Shown: positions 37,455 through 47,740, numbered from the stretch's first letter. The stretch: 49,567 nucleotides of DNA from Acholeplasmatales bacterium (GCA_024690445.1 JAILPD010000046.1:1-49567); one strand, 5' to 3'. Notes: generated from the letters alone by a model not told the origin. Numbers and translations: made by a program.

Positions 37455-37979
37455 CTAGCTAAATATTAATACGAAGATTTCTGACATAAATGCATCGTAT
37501 AAATATAATAATCCAACAAAAATAAGCATAAAGATAAAAGTACGAGCTAAGTTACCTAAGAACTTTGGCCATGTTAACCATGTAATCTTCTTAAATTCAG
37601 GTAATGCAGGCTTAAAGAATGGCCATACTGCATATACTAAACCTAATGCAGAAATACTTACTAATACCCATGCAAAAGCAGTAGGATGATTACCAATTAG
37701 AGGGAAATTATTCTTAACCTCTAGTGAACCATTTAAAATTAAGCATCCTAATAATAAAGTAATAACAGCAATTGCGATGAAAAGATAACTTTCCCACTTA
37801 TGCTCTTCCTTTAGGTATTCACCAATTCTTGAAATACCACCATGAGCTTCCTTTTCTTGTTTCTTTTCAATTTGCTTACGAATCTTCTTTTCTACTTGAT
37901 CCTTTTGTGAAACTTCTTCAGTTTTAGCTTCTTCTTTTACTTCAGTTTCTTCTAAAACTTCTTTTTCTTTATCAGCCAT
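37455..37979 (-). CDS. secE: Preprotein translocase subunit SecE, extended form
   Basis: SecE clamps the SecY channel in the plasma membrane. The conserved part is at the C-terminus: PEFKKITWLTWPKFLGNLAR near residues 126-145, then one membrane span. Most Gram-positive SecE proteins are about 60 residues; this one has 174. The extra N-terminus has a Lys/Glu-rich charged stretch (1-45), an amphipathic segment, and two further spans (about 66-86 and 100-120), giving three spans in total as in the long SecE of E. coli. The position between rpmG and nusG is the classic one and confirms the call. Confidence 0.92.
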   Translation of the reverse strand: MADKEKEVLEETEVKEEAKTEEVSQKDQVEKKIRKQIEKKQEKEAHGGISRIGEYLKEEHKWESYLFIAIAVITLLLGCLILNGSLEVKNNFPLIGNHPTAFAWVLVSISALGLVYAVWPFFKPALPEFKKITWLTWPKFLGNLARTFIFMLIFVGLLYLYDAFMSEIFVLIFS

Positions 37980-37987
37980 AAATCCTC

Positions 37988-38137
37988 CTACTTAGTTTCC
38001 TTATGAATTGTATATTTATTGCATGAAGGACAAAATTTCTTAAATTCTAATCTTTCATTATTCTTACTTGGATTTTTGGTAGTTTGATAATTTCTACTCA
38101 AACATTCCTCGCATACAAGAATAACCTTTGTTCTCAT
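37988..38137 (-). CDS. rpmG: 50S ribosomal protein L33
   Basis: This short 49-residue gene begins [17 protein letters not shown] and ends near [17 protein letters not shown]. Both CxxC pairs (CEEC and CPSC) are intact, so it is the zinc-binding form of L33. AAAGGTG precedes the ATG. It lies upstream of secE and nusG, in the same order as in Bacillus. Confidence 0.95.
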   Translation of the reverse strand: MRTKVILVCEECLSRNYQTTKNPSKNNERLEFKKFCPSCNKYTIHKETK

Positions 38138-38162
38138 AATTTATCACCTTTTTATCCAAAAT

Positions 38163-38186
38163 AAAAAACCTATACCTAGGCTTCAA
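38163..38186 (-). terminator. Hairpin with T run upstream of rpmG
   Basis: GAAGCCTA-ggta-TAGGTTTT (with one G-T pair) followed by TTTATTTT forms a modest intrinsic terminator between the sigma-like gene and rpmG. It begins where the rpmG promoter would start transcription, so it may end the upstream rlmB-sigma transcript or simply cap the rpmG leader. Confidence 0.5.
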
Positions 38187-38190
38187 ATAA

Positions 38191-38219
38191 ATTTTAATAC
38201 AAAGTTTTATTTAAGTCAA
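38191..38219 (-). promoter_or_regulatory. Promoter for rpmG-secE-nusG
   Basis: TTGACT (38214-38219) and TAAAAT (38191-38196) are spaced by 17 bp. The -35 is embedded in the last two sense codons of the sigma-like gene. Confidence 0.7.
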
Positions 38220-38765
38220 GTTATAGTATTTTTTTATTAATGCTTTTACATCACTACAAATCTTTTTATATTTATAATAAAGATTAGGATAATTTAAATT
38301 ATTATCTAATGCATACTTTTTAATTGGTTTTCCACCAATAATACATTCATAAATAATATCTAATGATAGCTTATCTTTATAATTATCCTTTATTAATTTT
38401 TCAATATGCCTATTTGGAATATTTATACCATTACTATTATCAAGGTATGATAAGCATATTTCATTTAATATAATACTTTCTTTATAATAATCATTACTAA
38501 TGATTCTTTTAGCTCTCCTATTTATACTAATTAAAAAATATGAATAAAAGCTAATATCATATTCTTCCTTATAGCATTCAATACACTTATATAGAATCAT
38601 TCTAAACTCTTGAGCTAAATCAGCACTTCTATTTCCATATGGTGCGTATTCCTTAGCTAGCATTCTTATTAAATGATCATATTTATCAAATAATAACTTT
38701 AGGGCCTTTTCATTACCCTCGTTTATTAAATATAGTAATTCATAATCATTACAATTTATATACAA
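38211..38765 (-). CDS. Sigma-70 family factor, SigH-like by position
   Basis: This 184-residue protein shows a sigma region 2: LINEGNEKALKLLFDKYDHLI near 13-33, DLAQEFRMILYKCIECY near 49-65 and FYSYFLISINRRAKRI near 73-88. The C-terminal HTH of region 4 is divergent (IKKYALDNNLNYPNLYYKYK near 148-167). It lies between rlmB and rpmG, where Bacillus has sigH, so I infer a diverged SigH-type factor; its regulon is unknown. The start appears to be TTG at 38765 with no clear Shine-Dalgarno sequence, 4 bp after the rlmB stop, so translation probably depends on coupling. Region 1 homology begins right after this codon, so a downstream start is unlikely. Confidence 0.75.
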   Translation of the reverse strand: MYINCNDYELLYLINEGNEKALKLLFDKYDHLIRMLAKEYAPYGNRSADLAQEFRMILYKCIECYKEEYDISFYSYFLISINRRAKRIISNDYYKESIILNEICLSYLDNSNGINIPNRHIEKLIKDNYKDKLSLDIIYECIIGGKPIKKYALDNNLNYPNLYYKYKKICSDVKALIKKYYNLT

Positions 38766-38769
38766 ATTA

Positions 38770-39477
38770 TTAATCTGCCATTAAATCATGTAAAACAATA
38801 CCAGTAGATACAGACGCATTTAGACTATTAACATGTCCCTTCATTGGAATAGAGATTAAGAAATCTGATGCCTTAACTAATGTCTTAGACATACCAAATC
38901 CTTCACTTCCAATAATTACAGCTAAATTTAATGATTTATCAATATTAGCTGATAACGTATCTCCACTAGCATCTGTTCCACAAATCCAATAACCCATATC
39001 CTTTAATTTATTTACTACTGTTAATAAGCTATTAACATACATTATCTTAGTATATTCAATCGCTCCAGTTGAAATATGGGCAACAGTTTTATTTACAGAA
39101 ACACTATTATTCTTAGGTAAAACAATCATATCATAACCAAAGGCATCAACACTTCTAATAATCGCACCTAAATTATGAGGATCTTGAATTCCATCTAATA
39201 TTAATACTCTACCCTTTTCTTTAGGTAAAATATTAAGACTATCCATATCATAAATTACATAATCACTACGATATGCCCCATAACCTTGATTTCCATCACC
39301 AAATTCCTTATCCATAAATGCTTTATCAACAATTCTATGGTTAATCTTCTTATCCTTTAATAATGAAACAATATTATTATCTTTTCTTAGAATATCATTA
39401 CATACAAAAACAGTTTCCAGCTTACTCTTTGCATGTATTGCTGCGTAAACGCAATTTTTTCCATAAATTTTAATCAT
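38770..39477 (-). CDS. rlmB: 23S rRNA (guanosine-2'-O-)-methyltransferase, RlmB/TrmH family
   Basis: This SPOUT methyltransferase has the three family motifs: LDGIQDPHNLGAIIRSVDAF near 92-111, VIIGSEGFGMSK near 188-199, and IPMKGHVNSLNASVSTGIVL near 210-229. An N-terminal L30e-like substrate-binding domain (first 75 residues) is present, as expected for RlmB. The length of 235 residues is typical. GGAG precedes the ATG and a strong promoter lies just upstream. RlmB methylates G2251 (E. coli numbering) in the P loop of 23S rRNA. Confidence 0.92.
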   Translation of the reverse strand: MIKIYGKNCVYAAIHAKSKLETVFVCNDILRKDNNIVSLLKDKKINHRIVDKAFMDKEFGDGNQGYGAYRSDYVIYDMDSLNILPKEKGRVLILDGIQDPHNLGAIIRSVDAFGYDMIVLPKNNSVSVNKTVAHISTGAIEYTKIMYVNSLLTVVNKLKDMGYWICGTDASGDTLSANIDKSLNLAVIIGSEGFGMSKTLVKASDFLISIPMKGHVNSLNASVSTGIVLHDLMAD

Positions 39478-39499
39478 ATTAATTACTCCAAGCTCTTAA

Positions 39500-39529
39500 A
39501 TTATAACACTACAACAACAAATTATTCAA
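39500..39529 (-). promoter_or_regulatory. Promoter of rlmB
   Basis: TTGAAT (39524-39529), an 18-bp spacer, then TATAAT (39500-39505) with a TG extended -10. Confidence 0.75.
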
Positions 39530-39530
39530 C

Positions 39531-39554
39531 GAAAAAAGGACACTTTTGTGTCCT
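39531..39554 (-). terminator. Intrinsic terminator of the ecf-truA operon
   Basis: AGGACAC-aaaa-GTGTCCT (39537-39554) followed by TTTTTT on the minus strand, 5 bp after the DUF1653 stop codon. Confidence 0.9.
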
Positions 39555-39558
39555 AGTT

Positions 39559-39816
39559 CTATTTCTTAAAATTATTTGCAACACTATCTATATTTTGTAA
39601 TTCAAATCTATATTGTTGCTTAACATTAGGATATTTATTATGATCTACTTCACTTAAAAACATATCAAGTGGTCTAACCCATAATGTACAATCGCCATAT
39701 AATCTTCGATATACAACCATTTTTTCTTTTGTTTCACTATCGAAGGCTAATTCCTCAACTAAATAATAATCGCCCTTAAAATGCCTATAAATTCCCTTAA
39801 TTACTATTTCTCTCAT
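39559..39816 (-). CDS. DUF1653 family protein
   Basis: This 85-residue protein shows the DUF1653 pattern: GIYRHFKGDYYLV near 8-20, VVYRRLYGDCTLWVRPLDMF near 34-53. The fold is a small beta barrel of unknown function, widespread in bacteria. It is the last gene of the ecfA1 operon, 2 bp after the NifX-like gene. Confidence 0.85.
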   Translation of the reverse strand: MREIVIKGIYRHFKGDYYLVEELAFDSETKEKMVVYRRLYGDCTLWVRPLDMFLSEVDHNKYPNVKQQYRFELQNIDSVANNFKK

Positions 39817-39818
39817 AA

Positions 39819-40163
39819 TTAATGATTATGTGAACACTGATGAACCTTAGAAGGATCATATGTAAGATTACCATTTAGAAAATCAATAACATTCTTTTCA
39901 CAATCTCCACTTACACCAGTGTAAACTTCAATTCCTTTCGCATTTAATAAATCTATAGCATGTGAACCTATACCACCAACAAATAGAATATCAATATTCC
40001 AATCTGCAAGTAAGCTAACTAGCTCACCATGACTTTTTCCTTCATTGCCTTTTATTTCTCTACTATTGATGTTTCCACCATCAATATCATAAACTAAAAA
40101 GTTTTCTGTTCTTCCAAAATGAGCAAATACATTGCCACTTTCATATGCTACTGCTAATCTCAT
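39819..40163 (-). CDS. NifX/NafY-like (dinitrogenase FeMo-cofactor family) small protein
   Basis: The 114-residue protein has the family core: MRLAVAYESGNVFAHFGRTENF at the start, and DILFVGGIGSHAIDLLNAKGIEVY near 58-81. Members bind iron-sulfur or metal clusters, and the single-domain kind is common in anaerobes without nitrogenase. The tail HQCSHNH is rich in metal ligands. No nif gene is present, so a role in Fe-S or metal handling is more likely than nitrogen fixation. Confidence 0.8.
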   Translation of the reverse strand: MRLAVAYESGNVFAHFGRTENFLVYDIDGGNINSREIKGNEGKSHGELVSLLADWNIDILFVGGIGSHAIDLLNAKGIEVYTGVSGDCEKNVIDFLNGNLTYDPSKVHQCSHNH

Positions 40164-40165
40164 AA

Positions 40166-40897
40166 TTAATATATAACCTTATATAAATAAAGTCCAGCTC
40201 CATCTAAAGATTTATGAGAAATCTTTGGATCTTTTTCTTCTAATACTTTATTTATAAAGCTTACTCCTTCCTTTCCTCTTCCTATTTCAACTAGCGCACC
40301 CATCATACGCCTAATTTGATATTTTAAAAAACCATTACCAATAAAGATAAATTCTAAATAATCACCTTTTTCATTTATTTCAGTGTGATATATTTCTTTT
40401 ATTGTTTCTTTTCTTTTATCAATGCTTGCTGATGCGAAGCCTTTAAAATCATGTTTTCCTTCTAATAGCTTAATAGCCTCTCTCATTCTACTTATATCTA
40501 AATTAGTAATATAAGCAGAATAATTAATAGCTAAAGGATCATATTCACCAGTATTAATATAATATCTATATTCTTTTTCCTTAGCACTAAATCTAGCATG
40601 GAAATCCTCATCAACTATTTCAACATCTTTAATATAGATATCATCTGGTAAAAATGCATTTATTCCAGATTTTATTCCACTAGGCTTTATATCATTTTCT
40701 AAATCAAAATGAATTACTTGTCCTTTAGCATGAACTCCTCTATCAGTTCTACCAGATGGATAAATTTTAATTTCTTTTCCTATAAATTTAAATATGGCAT
40801 TTTCTAACTCAAGTTCAATCGTTGGAAGCTCATTTTGAATTTGAAATCCCATATAATTATGACCATCATAAGAAATAATACACTTATATCTAGGCAT
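40166..40897 (-). CDS. truA: tRNA pseudouridine(38-40) synthase
   Basis: TruA isomerises uridines 38-40 in the anticodon arm of tRNAs. The catalytic Asp is in SGRTDRGVHAKGQVIHF near residue 52. It also has the KEKEYRYYINT strand near 105 and FLKYQIRRMMGALVEIGRG near 197-215. The length of 243 residues is standard. It overlaps the ecfT end by 8 bp, and the ecfT-truA order is the same as in Bacillus. Confidence 0.96.
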   Translation of the reverse strand: MPRYKCIISYDGHNYMGFQIQNELPTIELELENAIFKFIGKEIKIYPSGRTDRGVHAKGQVIHFDLENDIKPSGIKSGINAFLPDDIYIKDVEIVDEDFHARFSAKEKEYRYYINTGEYDPLAINYSAYITNLDISRMREAIKLLEGKHDFKGFASASIDKRKETIKEIYHTEINEKGDYLEFIFIGNGFLKYQIRRMMGALVEIGRGKEGVSFINKVLEEKDPKISHKSLDGAGLYLYKVIY

Positions 40898-41885
40898 AAT
40901 GAATCATACTCCAGATAACTAAACCAAATAACGCTAATACTATAGTTAAAGCAAGATAATCTCTCCATCTAAGCTTTAGTTCATCTAATTTAGTTCTCTT
41001 TGCTCCAATAATATATCCTCTTGCTTCCATAGCATTAGATAAATCCTCTGCTCTTTTAAAGGATATAACAAACATTGGGATTAATAATGAAATTATTTGA
41101 TTAACCTTATCCTTAAGGCTTCCCTCATTAAAATCAACACCGCGTGATGCTTGAGCATTCATTATCTTTCTACTTTCATTCATTAATGTAGGAATGAATC
41201 TTAATGTTAAGCTTATAAGCATCGCAAATACACTTACAGGTATATGTAATAATTTAAGTGGAGAAAGAATTGATTCTAATCCATTATTAATATCTGTAGG
41301 CATTGTAGATAGTGTTAATAATGATGTTAACCCAATCATTAATATGATTCTAATAAAGATATAGCCAGCCTTATTAGCGCCTTCTTCATATACAATAAAA
41401 TCAAAATCAGTCCATAATAAATTAAAATCCCATGCAAATTTATTAAATGGAGAATTCCATAATACTAAGAAAACACCAAATAATATTAACAAGAAGTATA
41501 AAATTTTAAATGGAATATATTTCTTAGTAAATATATATAAAGCTATTAAACCAATAATGATTAATGTTTGCCATAGTCCTATAGACATATTAAATGTATA
41601 TAGAATTGTTGTTGTATCTCCCTTTGTATAAATTAACTGTAATATTACAGTAAATAACAATAAGAAGATTATACCCTTAATACCTCTAATTACTTTAATA
41701 ATAGAAATTCTTGTTGTTAAGAAGATTAATAAATAAACTCCAACAGCAATGAACATACCATAAAGATTAGGTATTAAGAAGATTAATACAATTAAGGCAA
41801 CAGTTAAGAATATCTTCATTCTTGGATCCATTTTATAAATCCAGCTATTACCTGGAACATATTGACCGAAGGAGATGTTATTCAT
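40890..41885 (-). CDS. ecfT: Energy-coupling factor transporter transmembrane subunit EcfT
   Basis: EcfT is the membrane coupling protein of group II ECF vitamin importers; it links the two ATPases to interchangeable substrate-binding S components. The two Ala-Arg-Gly-like coupling motifs are visible as NAQASRGV near 245 and NAMEARGY near 288. The protein starts with NNISFGQYVPGNSWIYKMDPRMK, close to family sequences. At 331 residues it exceeds the usual 265 or so: about 60 residues near 105-165 add one or two hydrophobic spans. It overlaps ecfA2 and truA by 8 bp each. Confidence 0.92.
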   Translation of the reverse strand: MNNISFGQYVPGNSWIYKMDPRMKIFLTVALIVLIFLIPNLYGMFIAVGVYLLIFLTTRISIIKVIRGIKGIIFLLLFTVILQLIYTKGDTTTILYTFNMSIGLWQTLIIIGLIALYIFTKKYIPFKILYFLLILFGVFLVLWNSPFNKFAWDFNLLWTDFDFIVYEEGANKAGYIFIRIILMIGLTSLLTLSTMPTDINNGLESILSPLKLLHIPVSVFAMLISLTLRFIPTLMNESRKIMNAQASRGVDFNEGSLKDKVNQIISLLIPMFVISFKRAEDLSNAMEARGYIIGAKRTKLDELKLRWRDYLALTIVLALFGLVIWSMIHYA

Positions 41886-42741
41886 TAATATCGCCTCCTT
41901 CTAAATATTTTAATAAATCATCTAAATCATAATGCTCATATGAAATATTTAAATGTAGTTTTTCATTTAAATAATCAATTAGCTTTAATACTTCAGGCTT
42001 AGTTAAATGATTATCCTTATAAATATCTGTTTCAAATAATTTAACCTTATCGCCATCATATACTTGCTTCGCATCATTTAACACGATAATTCTATTAGCA
42101 TATTTATATACAATATCCATATCATGAGAAATCATGATAATAGTTTTATTAGTTTCAACATGAAGCTTATAAAATAGCTCCATAATGTCATTAGCGCCCT
42201 TAGGATCTAATCCTCTAGTTGGCTCATCTAATAATATAATATCTGGGTCATATGATAAGATACCTGCAATCGCAACACGTCTCATTTGACCACCAGAAAT
42301 ATTAAATGGAGACTTATCAGCTAATTTCTCAATATTTAATAACTTCATTATTGAGATAGCCTTCTCTTTAGCCTCTTCCCTAGTAAATCCAAAATTAATA
42401 GGGGCAAACATGATATCCTTTAACACAGTTTCTTCAAATAATTGATATTCAGGGAATTGAAAAACATATCCTACTCTTTTTCTTATCTTCTTCATCTTAG
42501 GATTCTTATTCTTCTTTTTTGTTATTGTATAATCAAATATTTTGATAATACCATCTGTAGGAATTTGTAAGCCATTCATATGTTTTAATAATGTGGATTT
42601 GCCTGAGCCTGTCTTACCTACAACTGCTATAAATTCACCCTTTTCAGAAATATCAAGATTAATATCCTCTAGAGCCTTGATGATTTCTTTTTTCTTAGCA
42701 CCCTTATAGGTATGCTCTACTTTTTGAAATGATATTCCCAT
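41878..42741 (-). CDS. ecfA2: ECF transporter ATP-binding protein EcfA2
   Basis: This ABC ATPase has Walker A GKTGSGKST near 42-50, the Q loop YVFQFPEYQLFEETV near 92, the ABC signature SGGQMRR near 148, and Walker B IILLDEPTRGLDP near 168. FPEYQLF is typical of the EcfA2 half. It overlaps ecfA1 by 25 bp, with only a weak GGATG site, which suggests coupled translation and equal amounts of the two ATPases. Confidence 0.94.
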   Translation of the reverse strand: MGISFQKVEHTYKGAKKKEIIKALEDINLDISEKGEFIAVVGKTGSGKSTLLKHMNGLQIPTDGIIKIFDYTITKKKNKNPKMKKIRKRVGYVFQFPEYQLFEETVLKDIMFAPINFGFTREEAKEKAISIMKLLNIEKLADKSPFNISGGQMRRVAIAGILSYDPDIILLDEPTRGLDPKGANDIMELFYKLHVETNKTIIMISHDMDIVYKYANRIIVLNDAKQVYDGDKVKLFETDIYKDNHLTKPEVLKLIDYLNEKLHLNISYEHYDLDDLLKYLEGGDINE

Positions 42742-43526
42742 AAAGCATCCATTAATTCCTTCTTATTATTTAACTTTTCATTTTGAGATGCTAAATAATA
42801 TGCTTTTTGTGAGAAAGGCATATCAAGGTTAGAGCTTAATAATATATCTCGCTCTTTAAAGATTTCTAGAGGTAATCCTTCCTTTATGATTTTTCCTTCT
42901 CTTAAAACAATTATCTTATCAGATTTCATTGCTAAATCTAAGTCATGAGTAATTGTGATTAAAGTCTTATTATATTTTTCTTTTAATTCACAAATAAGCT
43001 TTGTAATCTCCTCTACTCCCTTAGGATCTAGCATAGATGTAGCCTCATCTAAGATAACAATATCACAATTCAAAGCTAATATTCCGGCGATAGCTACTCT
43101 TTGTTTTTGACCACCAGATAATGAATCAGGTTCTCTTTCTAGAAATTGATTCATATCAACTAGCTTTGTATATTTATCAATTAATTCAATCATTTCTTTT
43201 CTTTCGACATTATGGTTTTCTAAGCCAAATGCGATATCATATTTAACATTATAACCAACGAATTGATTATCTGGATTTTGAAATACAATACCAACTCTAG
43301 GTCTTATTTGATTAATTGTTTTACTATCTAAAACAACACCATCATAAGAAATAGTTCCTTGAGTTGGTTCAATTAATCCAGCTAATAGCTTAGCGATAGT
43401 AGATTTGCCAGAGCCATTATGTCCGATGATAGAAACCCACTCTCCATCCTTAACATCAAAAGATATTCCTCTAAGAGCAATATCATGTGAGTTATATGCA
43501 AATTTCAAATCTTTAACTTCTATCAT
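42717..43526 (-). CDS. ecfA1: ECF transporter ATP-binding protein EcfA1
   Basis: This is the first ATPase of the ECF module. Walker A is GHNGSGKST near 36-44, the Q loop is VFQNPDNQFVGYNV near 83-96, the signature is SLSGGQKQRVAIAGI near 138, and Walker B is VILDEATSMLDP near 158. FQNPDNQFVG is typical of EcfA1. GGAGAG precedes the ATG. No S component is encoded next to it, as expected for the shared group II module. Confidence 0.94.
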   Translation of the reverse strand: MIEVKDLKFAYNSHDIALRGISFDVKDGEWVSIIGHNGSGKSTIAKLLAGLIEPTQGTISYDGVVLDSKTINQIRPRVGIVFQNPDNQFVGYNVKYDIAFGLENHNVERKEMIELIDKYTKLVDMNQFLEREPDSLSGGQKQRVAIAGILALNCDIVILDEATSMLDPKGVEEITKLICELKEKYNKTLITITHDLDLAMKSDKIIVLREGKIIKEGLPLEIFKERDILLSSNLDMPFSQKAYYLASQNEKLNNKKELMDALWEYHFKK

Positions 43527-43558
43527 AGATATGCTCTCCTTTTAAAAAAATCAAAATA

Positions 43559-43567
43559 ATTATAACA
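43559..43567 (-). promoter_or_regulatory. Probable extended -10 promoter of the ecfA1 operon
   Basis: TGTTATAAT on the minus strand (TATAAT at 43559-43564) lies about 33 bp before the ecfA1 ATG. No good -35 was found. Confidence 0.5.
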
Positions 43568-43589
43568 TAAATAAATAGATAATAAAAAT

Positions 43590-43619
43590 AAAAAAGCTTT
43601 GATTCTAAAATCAAAGCTT
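43590..43619 (-). terminator. Intrinsic terminator after tRNA-Gly
   Basis: An 11-bp stem, AAGCTTTGATT with AATCAAAGCTT (43594-43604 and 43609-43619), with a 4-base loop and TTTTTT on the minus strand, 12 bp after the tRNA 3' end. Confidence 0.9.
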
Positions 43620-43630
43620 ACATTTTCTTA

Positions 43631-43705
43631 TGGAGTCACAGAGCGGAATCGAACCGCCATCATCTGCATGGCAAGCAGAGGTACTAACCGTTGTACTACT
43701 GCGAC
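43631..43705 (-). tRNA. tRNA-Gly(GCC)
   Basis: The minus strand folds as a full cloverleaf: acceptor GTCGCAG/CTGTGAC (one G-T pair), anticodon stem TCTGC/GCAGA with loop TTGCCAT, T arm GGCGG-TTCGATT-CCGCT, discriminator T and an encoded CCA (43631-43633). The anticodon GCC reads GGC and GGT, and U73 is normal for bacterial glycine tRNA. It has its own promoter and terminator. Confidence 0.97.
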
Positions 43706-43725
43706 ATTTTTTAATACGCACTCTT

Positions 43726-43753
43726 ATTATACCAAAAGAAAAAAATATTGCAA
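43726..43753 (-). promoter_or_regulatory. Promoter of the tRNA-Gly gene
   Basis: TTGCAA (43748-43753), a 16-bp spacer and TATAAT (43726-43731) lie about 20 bp upstream of the tRNA 5' end. An 8-bp inverted repeat, TAATACGC/GCGTATTA (43712-43719 and 43776-43783), brackets the promoter. Confidence 0.75.
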
Positions 43754-43793
43754 CAAGTATTTTAACTTTTTTGAGGCGTATTATTATAGATAA

Positions 43794-44774
43794 TTATTTA
43801 TTCATTTTGTTAATAAAATCATCTAAATTATCTCTTATTTCAATTCCAACATAATATGAAGAAAGATCTTTTCTAACAAAATCAAAATAAGCTTTTTTCT
43901 CATTTTCTTTTAAATTATCAAATTTATCTTTATGTTCTAAATATAAATTATATAATAATCCTTCATATTCTTTTTTAGTTTCTATTAAATCATCACCATC
44001 AAATTTTGATGATTCTAATAAATATACTAATTCTATTATTTGTTGAATAATATATTTATCACTATTCTTAATATTATTCTTAACAAAATAATCATAAATA
44101 TCCATATGAGCATGCATAATATCTAAATAATGTCTAACTGAAACATCATGCTTATTCTTAGCTAATGCCTTAGACATATCATTCCATTTCCATACATATG
44201 TAATATTGTCGATGATTGTCATATCATTTCTAGCTGTAAGACATGTAACAAAATATGTATCCTCATAATAATCTAATCTTTCATTAAATCTTACGTTATT
44301 ATCAATAATATATTGTCTTTTAACAAATATACCATGCAATGTTCTTAACATATTAAATGAAACCTTAGAATGAATGATTCTACCATTTTTCATGTTTTCT
44401 TGATCCATTGAAGTACATAATAAATTAATATTGGTATTCTTTAGTCCATAGATGATTTCACAAAGAGATGAATTACCATAGAATTCATCATCACTATCAA
44501 TAAAAGTTACATAAGTAGCGTCACTTCTATCTAATCCATATTGTTCTGCCATTCCTTGGGTGTTATGGATTTCTGGAATAACATAATCTATTTTAAATTT
44601 TCTATATCCTTTTAAGAATATTTTACTTAGCTTATATCCTTTAATATCACCAATAATAAGTACTCTTATATCATTAAAATCTAAATTCTTTTGTCTATCA
44701 ATTGAATCTAATAAGCCCTTTATTAATTTTTCTTCTTCTTTAAATTGTGAAACTATAATATCTAAAAAAGCCAT
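43794..44774 (-). CDS. Family 2 (GT-A) glycosyltransferase
   Basis: The 326-residue protein has a GT-A type N-terminal domain: FLDIIVSQFKEEEKLIKGLLDS at the start and the metal/nucleotide-sugar motif ATYVTFIDSDDEFYG near residues 84-98. The middle part (HGIFVKRQYIIDNNVRFNERLDYYEDTYF near 147-175) matches acceptor-side regions of GT2 enzymes. The last 100 residues are helical and charged. No membrane span is seen, so it acts in the cytoplasm. Sugar donor and acceptor cannot be told. A GGGGG site precedes the ATG, 11 bp after the DUF1146 gene. Confidence 0.82.
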   Translation of the reverse strand: MAFLDIIVSQFKEEEKLIKGLLDSIDRQKNLDFNDIRVLIIGDIKGYKLSKIFLKGYRKFKIDYVIPEIHNTQGMAEQYGLDRSDATYVTFIDSDDEFYGNSSLCEIIYGLKNTNINLLCTSMDQENMKNGRIIHSKVSFNMLRTLHGIFVKRQYIIDNNVRFNERLDYYEDTYFVTCLTARNDMTIIDNITYVWKWNDMSKALAKNKHDVSVRHYLDIMHAHMDIYDYFVKNNIKNSDKYIIQQIIELVYLLESSKFDGDDLIETKKEYEGLLYNLYLEHKDKFDNLKENEKKAYFDFVRKDLSSYYVGIEIRDNLDDFINKMNK

Positions 44775-44785
44775 ATATCCCCCTA

Positions 44786-45001
44786 TTATACCTGAGCGGC
44801 ATTAATTAGTGCCTGTATACCTTCTGCCATTAAATAAGCCAAAATAAAAGCTATAATAAGCTGAAATATTCTTATTGGCCAAATAGCTCCCTGTTTAAAA
44901 AGCTTTTCTACATTTGAATATAGAATTACAAAATAAGCTATTACAAAGCATAATAAGAAAATGCATGTATAAATTAATCCGGTAACATTAAATAAAAACA
45001 T
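44786..45001 (-). CDS. DUF1146 family small membrane protein
   Basis: The 71-residue protein has two membrane spans (about 5-28 and 43-65) around a short basic loop (NVEKLFKQGAIWPIRIF). This fits DUF1146 (YwzB-like), which in Bacillus also lies near atpC. I choose ATG 45001 with GGGTG at 6-base spacing; an in-frame GTG 9 bases upstream would overlap that site. A TATAAT at 45019-45024 with a poor -35 could drive it. Function unknown. Confidence 0.75.
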   Translation of the reverse strand: MFLFNVTGLIYTCIFLLCFVIAYFVILYSNVEKLFKQGAIWPIRIFQLIIAFILAYLMAEGIQALINAAQV

Positions 45002-45036
45002 AAGCAACACCCTAAATAATTATAATATAGTTAAAA

Positions 45037-45063
45037 ATAAAATGCCACAATTTGTGGCATTTT
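45037..45063 (-). terminator. Intrinsic terminator of the atp operon
   Basis: AAAATGCCACA and TGTGGCATTTT form an 11-bp stem with a 3-base loop (45039-45063), directly after the atpC stop codon. Confidence 0.9.
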
Positions 45064-45455
45064 TTATAGACTTCCGGCACCAGAATTTCTGATGTGTTCG
45101 CGTAATTCCTTTTCCTTCTGAGTAAAATCAACTGTATCTTTTTTATTTTGCTCAAGGCGTTCCTTTCTAACCATCTCTAAGTGCTTCTTCGCAGAATCAA
45201 CAGTACGACCGATATGTGCTTCTTGGCACAATACAGTACCTACATTGTCATGAAATTGAAATACACCAGAAACAATTACTACATAGAACTCATCCTTATC
45301 TCTTACAAGCTTTACATATCCTTCATCTATAACGCTAATTACAGGAACATGGTTTTCCATGCAGGCATATTCGCCATCTTTAACGCTATGAACTACTAAA
45401 TAATCAACTTTATCATTATAAAGATTTCCTTGATGTGTAGAAATTATAATTTGCA

Positions 45456-45456
<1 letters not shown>
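45064..45456 (-). CDS. atpC: F-type ATP synthase epsilon subunit
   Basis: Epsilon is part of the central stalk of F1 and can inhibit ATP hydrolysis. The N-terminal beta sandwich is visible (YLVVHSVKDGEYACMENHVPV near 19-39). The C-terminal helical hairpin starts near residue 85 (RTVDSAKKHLEMVRKERL) and is complete. The 130 residues are normal. Its ATG overlaps the atpD stop by one base, and a terminator follows at once. Confidence 0.95.

Positions 45457-47740
<2,284 letters not shown>

Noticed and set aside
39819..40163. Evidence for nitrogen fixation
   Set aside because: A lone NifX-like domain is common in anaerobes without nitrogenase, and no nif gene is in the window.
43712..43783. Inverted repeat TAATACGC/GCGTATTA around the tRNA promoter as an attachment or operator site
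   Set aside because: Only 8-bp arms with a 56-bp gap and no integrase or duplicated tRNA end nearby; likely chance.
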